This document shows, one piece after another, positions 59,384 to 64,000 of a DNA stretch of 64,000 bases. The DNA is from Streptomyces griseus subsp. griseus (GTDB taxonomy: Bacteria > Actinomycetota > Actinomycetes > Streptomycetales > Streptomycetaceae): NCBI RefSeq assembly GCF_000720255.1, contig NZ_JOJE01000007.1:233265-297264 (forward strand), given 5' to 3'. The notes below the pieces were generated by a model. That model saw only the letters and a program-made list of their open reading frames with translations, was not told where the DNA came from and did no database searches. The first letter of the stretch is position 1; each line of letters starts with the position of its first letter. The translations under genes were made by a program, and so were the position numbers.

Positions 59384-60208
59384 TCAGGGTTTCACGGCCA
59401 CCGCTCCGAACTGCGGTACCAGGGACGGAGAGTCGGACTCGGCACGCCATCGCGAGCACGACACGAGGCCCGGCTCGACCAGGTCCAGTCCCTCGAAGAA
59501 CGCGGCGATGTCCGTGCCGCTGCGGGCGGTGATCGGCGGCGTGGCGTTCTCGTTCCAGAACTCCATCGCCGGGATCTGGCCCTCGCCGTCGAGGTCCGCG
59601 TCGAACGTCGGGTGGGTCAGCACCAGGTAGCTGCCGGAGGGGACCGCCGCCATGACCCGCCGTACGATCTCGCGCGCCTTGTCGGTGTCGAGCACGAAGT
59701 TCAGGATGCCGAGGAACATGACCGCGACGGGCCGGTCGAAGTCGAGGGTGCCCGCGGCGCGTTGGAGGATGGCGTCCGGATCGTGCACGTCGGCGTCGAT
59801 GTAGGCGGTGACGCCCTCGGAGGTTCCGGTCAGCAGGGTGCGCGCGTGGGCCAGCACGATCGGGTCGTTGTCGACGTACACGATCCGCGACTCGGGCGCG
59901 ATCCGCTGGGCGATCTCGTGCGTGTTGTCCCCGGTGGGCAGCCCGGTGCCGATGTCCAGGAACTGCCGCACCCCGCGCTCCTCGGTCAGGAACCGCACCG
60001 CCCGGCCCAGGAACCAGCGGTCGGCGCGGGCGATGTCCCGGATCAGCGGGAACATCCCGGCCACGTGTTCACCGACGCGGCGGTCGATCTCGTAGTTGTC
60101 CTTGCCGCCGACCCAGTAGTTCCAGACCCGCGCGTTGTGCGCCACACCGGTGTTGAGCCGCGCCTTGTCGGTCACGTTCCGCCTCCTCCACGTCCGGGCC
60201 GCAGCCAT
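59384..60208 (-). CDS. SAM-dependent methyltransferase, DUF574 family
   Basis: 274 residues. Family hallmarks are NARVWNYWVGGKDNYEID, QFLDIGTGLPTGDNTHEIAQ and VYVDNDPIVLAHAR; the SAM motif is DIGTG. Streptomyces carry many paralogues of unknown substrate; some lie beside conservons or in specialised metabolism. It is 40 bases upstream of the glutamine-synthetase-like gene on the same strand, so co-transcription is possible. The start at 60208 has GGAGGCGG on its strand shortly upstream of an internal ATG-like position; a slightly shorter start cannot be excluded. Confidence 0.9.
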   Translation of the reverse strand: MAAARTWRRRNVTDKARLNTGVAHNARVWNYWVGGKDNYEIDRRVGEHVAGMFPLIRDIARADRWFLGRAVRFLTEERGVRQFLDIGTGLPTGDNTHEIAQRIAPESRIVYVDNDPIVLAHARTLLTGTSEGVTAYIDADVHDPDAILQRAAGTLDFDRPVAVMFLGILNFVLDTDKAREIVRRVMAAVPSGSYLVLTHPTFDADLDGEGQIPAMEFWNENATPPITARSGTDIAAFFEGLDLVEPGLVSCSRWRAESDSPSLVPQFGAVAVKP

Positions 60209-60274
60209 TGTGCCGTCCCGTGATCAGCGTGTCATAGGGTGATGATCGGACCGCACCCGTACGGAAAGAAGGAC

Positions 60275-61144
60275 ATGCCCCACTCGCCCTCGTCCCTCGC
60301 CGCCCCCGAGTCCGCCGCCGTCGGTCCCGCCGACATCCGGCTGGTCGTCACCGACATGGACGGCACACTGCTGGACGACGACAAGCGGGCCCCCGCGGCA
60401 CTGCGGGAGGTACTGGCGCGGCTGCGCGAGCGGGGCGTGCTCTTCAGCCCGGCGAGTGGACGGCAGTACGCCACGCTGGCGCGGGAGTTCGCGGACGTGG
60501 CCGAGGGCATGGTGTTCATCGCGGAGAACGGCACGTACGTCGTGCGCGACGGGGTGGAGCTGAGCTCCGACCCGCTGGCGCCCGAGGTGGTCGCCCGGGT
60601 CGTCGCCGCCGTACGGCAGTTGGTGGCGGACGGCGTCGACGTCGGGGCCGTCGTCTGCGGGAAGCGGTCCGCCTACGTGGAGCGGACCGACGAGCCGTTC
60701 CTGGCCGAGGTGCGCCGCTACTACGTGGAGAACCGGATCGTCGAGGACGTCGCCGCCGTAGACGACGAGGTCCTCAAGGTGGCCCTGTTCGACTTCGGGT
60801 CGGCGGAGCGGACCACCGCGCCCGCCCTCGCACCGCTGGCCGACACCCACCAGGTGGTCGTCTCCGGCGAGCACTGGGTCGACGTCATGAACCGCACCGC
60901 CAACAAGGGGACCGCACTGCGCCTGCTCCAGCGGGAGCTGGACGTCACTCCGGCGCAGACCCTGGTGTTCGGCGACTACCTCAACGACCTGGAGATGCTG
61001 GACGCCGCCGAGTGGTCCTTCGCCATGGCCAACGCCCACCCGGAGGTCGTCCGCCGGGCCCGCCACCTCGCCCCCAGCAACAACGACAACGGCGTCCTGC
61101 GCACCGTCGCGCGCCTGCTCGACCTGCCGGTCACCGGGCTCTGA
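60275..61144 (+). CDS. HAD-superfamily Cof-type phosphatase
   Basis: 289 residues. HAD motif I VTDMDGTLLDDD, motif II SPASGRQYATL, the motif III lysine in NKGTALRLLQ, and motif IV FGDYLNDLEML; the C2B cap lies between. Such enzymes dephosphorylate sugar phosphates or flavin-like compounds. ATG 60275 was chosen because AAAGAAGG precedes it; an upstream ATG at 60242 is possible. Divergent from the methyltransferase gene. Confidence 0.92.
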   Translation: MPHSPSSLAAPESAAVGPADIRLVVTDMDGTLLDDDKRAPAALREVLARLRERGVLFSPASGRQYATLAREFADVAEGMVFIAENGTYVVRDGVELSSDPLAPEVVARVVAAVRQLVADGVDVGAVVCGKRSAYVERTDEPFLAEVRRYYVENRIVEDVAAVDDEVLKVALFDFGSAERTTAPALAPLADTHQVVVSGEHWVDVMNRTANKGTALRLLQRELDVTPAQTLVFGDYLNDLEMLDAAEWSFAMANAHPEVVRRARHLAPSNNDNGVLRTVARLLDLPVTGL

Positions 61145-61192
61145 TCAGGGCGGGCTCTGATCACCGAACTCTGATCACCGGGCTGTGAGCCG

Positions 61193-61891
61193 TCACGGGC
61201 GGGGCTGCGCGAGCCCGTGCTGCCAGGCCCAGGCCGCGATCTCGACGCGGTTCCGGGCCGCCAGCTTCACCTGCACGCTGGACAGGTGCGTCTTCACCGT
61301 GGACAGGGACACGAAGAGTTCGGCGGCGATCTCGGCGTTGGTACGGCCGAGGGCGACCAGGCGGACCACGTCGAGCTCACGGTCGGTGAGGGGATCGCGC
61401 GGCGGCGACGCGGGCATCGGCGCCGCGGCGCCCGCCTGCGGTGCCGTGAGGTGTTTGAGCAGACGGACCGTGATCGACGGGGAGACCAGGGAGTCGCCGG
61501 CCGCGGCCGCCCGGACCGCCTCCGCGAGCAGGGCCGGGCCGGAGTCCTTGAGCAGGAACCCGCAGGCACCGCCGCGCAGCGCGCCGTAGACGTACTCGTC
61601 GAGGTCGAACGTCGTCACCACGACCACCCGCATCGGGTCGGCCACCTCCGGCCCCGCCAGCAGCCGGGTCGCCTCCAGACCGTCCAGCTTGGGCATCCGG
61701 ATGTCCAGCAGGCACACGTCCGGCCGCACCCGCCGGGCCAGCGTCACCGCCTCCTCGCCGTCGGAGGCCTCGGCGACCACGGTCATGTCGGGCTGCGCGT
61801 CCAGGAAGAAGCGGAAGCCGGTGCGGACCATGTCCTGGTCGTCGGCGATCAGGACACGGATGGGCGCGGCGCCGGGGGCGGGGACGGTCAT
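61193..61891 (-). CDS. NarL/FixJ-family response regulator
   Basis: 232 residues. Receiver domain 10-130 with acidic pocket IADDQD and phospho-acceptor Asp in VCLLDIRMPKLDG, and a C-terminal LuxR-type HTH (LTDRELDVVRLVALGRTNAE, IAAELFVSLSTVKTHLSSV). It lies 73 bases downstream of the FtsX-like permease gene on the same strand. No histidine kinase is in the window; it may lie beyond the right edge upstream of the permease. Confidence 0.93.
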   Translation of the reverse strand: MTVPAPGAAPIRVLIADDQDMVRTGFRFFLDAQPDMTVVAEASDGEEAVTLARRVRPDVCLLDIRMPKLDGLEATRLLAGPEVADPMRVVVVTTFDLDEYVYGALRGGACGFLLKDSGPALLAEAVRAAAAGDSLVSPSITVRLLKHLTAPQAGAAAPMPASPPRDPLTDRELDVVRLVALGRTNAEIAAELFVSLSTVKTHLSSVQVKLAARNRVEIAAWAWQHGLAQPRP

Positions 61892-61964
61892 GGCTCGATC
61901 ATGCCTCAGGGAGCGGGTCGGGAACGGGAGCGGGCACGGGAAGCAGGGTGGGCCGGCGGGGTTG

Positions 61965-63968
61965 TCAGTCCGCCGTCTGTGCGGGGTCTGCGGTCACCCT
62001 GCGCAGCAGCGGCTTGCTGGCGCCGACCGTCGCGAACATGGCCAGGGCGCCGAGGAGTACACAGACGGCCAGTTGTACGGCGCCGGATGTGTTGATCGTG
62101 GCGCCGAGCGCCCTGTTGAGCCGGTACGAGCCGTACACGCCCATGGCGGTGGTGCCGCCGGCCAGCACGACCAGGGGCAGGACCGTCTCCCGCAGCCGTG
62201 CCCGGTCCAGCACCCGCAGCGGCGTGCCGGCCAGCCGCAGCAGGCCGTAGACGCGCCGCCGGTCCAGGACGTTCGCCGCCGCGGTCAGGCCGGCGGAGGC
62301 GGTCGCCACCAGGAAGCCCAGGGCCAGCGTGGCGGTGCTGACCTCGGCGAAGCGGCCGAGGGCGACACGGTCGTTCGCCGTCACGTAGTCCTGCGTGTAG
62401 GGCGGGGTGGTCGTGGCGACGGACGCGAGGGCGGTGACGGCGGTGTCGATCCGCTCGGACCCGCCGGAGACATGGGCGATCACGCCGTGGCCGCCGGCCA
62501 GCAGACCGTCGTAGTCGTCCTCGCGGCCGAGGGCGATGGTCGCGGTGACACCCGCGCGGTGCAGCACCGTACGGGCCTCGGCGGCGGCGTGCCGGGCGGT
62601 GGCCGCGTCCGCGGTGACCACGGCGACCTGGTCCCGGTACTCCACGCCCTCCGAGCCGAGCTGGCTGACGGAGAAGAACCCGGCCGCGAAGCCGGCGAGG
62701 ACCAGGCCGCTGACGGTGCGCCAGGCGCCGCGCGGGTCGTCGCTCAGCCGCCGGGCGGCCAGCAGGGTCGCCGGGCGCCGGGCGAAGCGGCCCGCGATCC
62801 GGCCGAGCCGGTCCACGACCCACGGGCCGAACAGCCAGAACGCCCCGTAGAACAGCAACAGGAGGGCGAGCGCCTGGCGGCCGGTCACGCCACTGCCGCT
62901 GAACTGGAAGACGCACAGCAGGGCCACCGCGAAGATCACCAGCCGGATCACCCGGGTGCGGCGCGGGTTCGCCTGCTGCGCGACCCCCAGCGGCGAGGAC
63001 GCCACCTGGCGCAGCATCGACACCGCGCTGACCGTGATGAGCGCGGTGACCGCCGCCACCACGGCCAGGCACCACGGCAGACCCACCCACAACTGACCGG
63101 TGTACCAGTCTCCGACGCCGTACGGCACTCGCGCCAGGACAGGCAGCAGCGCCCCGTAGGCGACCGCCCCCGTGAGGGCGCCGGCAGCGCCGACCGCGGC
63201 CGCCTCGGCGGCGGTCATGCCGATGATCTGCCGGGGCGTCGCCCCGGCCAGCCGCAGCGCGGCGAGCCGCTGCTCGCGCCGGGCCGCGCCCAGCCGTCCG
63301 GCCGCCGAGGACAGTACGACCACGGGCATCCCGAGCAGTACGACACCGAGCAGCGCCGCTCCCCGGTCGGACGCCGTGAACAGGCTCGCCTTCGACCCGG
63401 AGAACCCGGAGATCTCGGCGCGCGCGGCCTGCCCCTGGTCGAACCAGTTGCCGCTCTCCAGCGCCTTCGACACCGCCGCGTCGGCCGGCGTCCGGCCCAC
63501 CACGGCGACGAGTTCGTCGGGTGAGGCGAGGCCGGCCGCGCCGATCGTGCCGTACGACCTCACCTTCGGGAAACGGTCGGCGAGTCGGCCGGCGGGGAGT
63601 TCGCGGACCAGTTCGGCCAAGGCCGGGGAGAGGTATACCTCGCCCCGCTTCGGGAAGGCGTCGAGGCCGGGCGGTGCGGGGGTGGACGCGCGGCCCGGGA
63701 GCTGAGCCAGAGACACGACGCTGACGGGTTCGTGGCGGACGTACGTCGTCGCGAGCGCCTGGACGGCGGTGCCGTGCCGCGTGGGCTCGGGGGTGCGCCA
63801 GGCGGTGCGGTCGGCGCGGGCGCCGGAGCCGAGACATGCGGCGATCATCACCAGCATCACGAACGCGCCGACGGCGGCGGCCCCGGCCGCGAGCAGCTGA
63901 CTCTGCAGGCCGCGGCGACCGGACGACCGGGCGAGATGCCAGGTCAGGGGCAGGACGGGGGAACGCAT
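61965..63968 (-). CDS. FtsX-like ABC transporter permease
   Basis: 667 residues. Start of protein MRSPVLPLTWHLARSSGRRG, then a first helix near 25-47, a large extracytoplasmic region, and repeated FtsX domains with helices (LGVVLLGMPVVVLSSAAGRLGAARREQRLAALRLAGATPRQI in short part: REQRLAALRLAGATPRQIIG). The C-terminal FtsX copy reads RRRVYGLLRLAGTPLRVLDR. Usually pairs with a MacB-type ATPase to move peptides or antibiotics; that gene is not in the window, but would lie upstream on this strand. GGAG precedes the ATG at 63968. Confidence 0.9.
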   Translation of the reverse strand: MRSPVLPLTWHLARSSGRRGLQSQLLAAGAAAVGAFVMLVMIAACLGSGARADRTAWRTPEPTRHGTAVQALATTYVRHEPVSVVSLAQLPGRASTPAPPGLDAFPKRGEVYLSPALAELVRELPAGRLADRFPKVRSYGTIGAAGLASPDELVAVVGRTPADAAVSKALESGNWFDQGQAARAEISGFSGSKASLFTASDRGAALLGVVLLGMPVVVLSSAAGRLGAARREQRLAALRLAGATPRQIIGMTAAEAAAVGAAGALTGAVAYGALLPVLARVPYGVGDWYTGQLWVGLPWCLAVVAAVTALITVSAVSMLRQVASSPLGVAQQANPRRTRVIRLVIFAVALLCVFQFSGSGVTGRQALALLLLFYGAFWLFGPWVVDRLGRIAGRFARRPATLLAARRLSDDPRGAWRTVSGLVLAGFAAGFFSVSQLGSEGVEYRDQVAVVTADAATARHAAAEARTVLHRAGVTATIALGREDDYDGLLAGGHGVIAHVSGGSERIDTAVTALASVATTTPPYTQDYVTANDRVALGRFAEVSTATLALGFLVATASAGLTAAANVLDRRRVYGLLRLAGTPLRVLDRARLRETVLPLVVLAGGTTAMGVYGSYRLNRALGATINTSGAVQLAVCVLLGALAMFATVGASKPLLRRVTADPAQTAD

Positions 63969-64000
63969 GGGGGCTCCGGGGCGGTGAGGGAGGGCAGGGC

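Overview
The window looks like a Streptomyces chromosome segment. It has very high GC, strong third-position GC, many GTG starts, GGAGG-type ribosome sites, a conservon, a c-di-AMP riboswitch and no mobile elements. From memory, the first 19 kb matches the order of the hopanoid region of Streptomyces coelicolor; this was not checked by search.

Layout. 1-13.1 kb: a tightly coupled hopanoid operon. It runs hpnC (cut by the window start), hpnD, a small repeat-expanded ORF, hpnE, polyprenyl diphosphate synthase, shc, hpnG, hpnH, ispG, dxs and a class III aminotransferase. Together these make isoprenoid precursor, squalene, hopene, adenosylhopane and side-chain-modified hopanoids. 13.2-14.0 kb: an XRE-cupin regulator behind two tandem palindromes, overlapped by a 40-residue membrane protein gene. 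14-24 kb: tyrosine phosphatase, GH36 alpha-galactosidase, c-di-AMP riboswitch with a LysM/M23 peptidase, a Tat-exported protein, an SGNH hydrolase, a TetR regulator with a Glu/Leu-type dehydrogenase, and a metallo-beta-lactamase-fold hydrolase. 24-28.4 kb: a conservon (CvnA-B-C-D) plus a GAF protein. 28.4-35.6 kb: GPP34 protein, tdh-kbl threonine catabolism, LysR, B12-type radical SAM, XRE-cupin, GNAT, MmcQ/YjbR and tRNA-Pro(GGG).

35.6-54.2 kb is mostly sugar uptake and polysaccharide breakdown. It holds a phosphodiesterase, a snapalysin-type protease, and a LacI regulator with a lac-like operator. A YtfQRT-YjfF-type sugar importer follows, then a 1,728-residue secreted protein with two GH43 domains. 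Divergent from that is a ThuE/LpqY-type importer with its own ATPase. A 16/18-base sequence is shared between the promoter regions of the first importer and the GH43 gene, suggesting one regulon.

54.2-64 kb: a divergent TetR/SDR pair, a [2Fe-2S] protein with a DUF4916/NUDIX-like protein, an amidohydrolase plus glutamine-synthetase-like pair (the two halves of FluG as separate genes), a DUF574 methyltransferase, a HAD phosphatase, and a NarL-type response regulator downstream of an FtsX-like permease.

No insertion sequence, prophage, integrase or CRISPR array was seen. The least expected items are the repeat-expanded ORF inside the hopanoid operon, the tandem palindromes at 13146-13180, paired DnaA-box sequences at 14.9 kb, and several unassigned operator-like palindromes.
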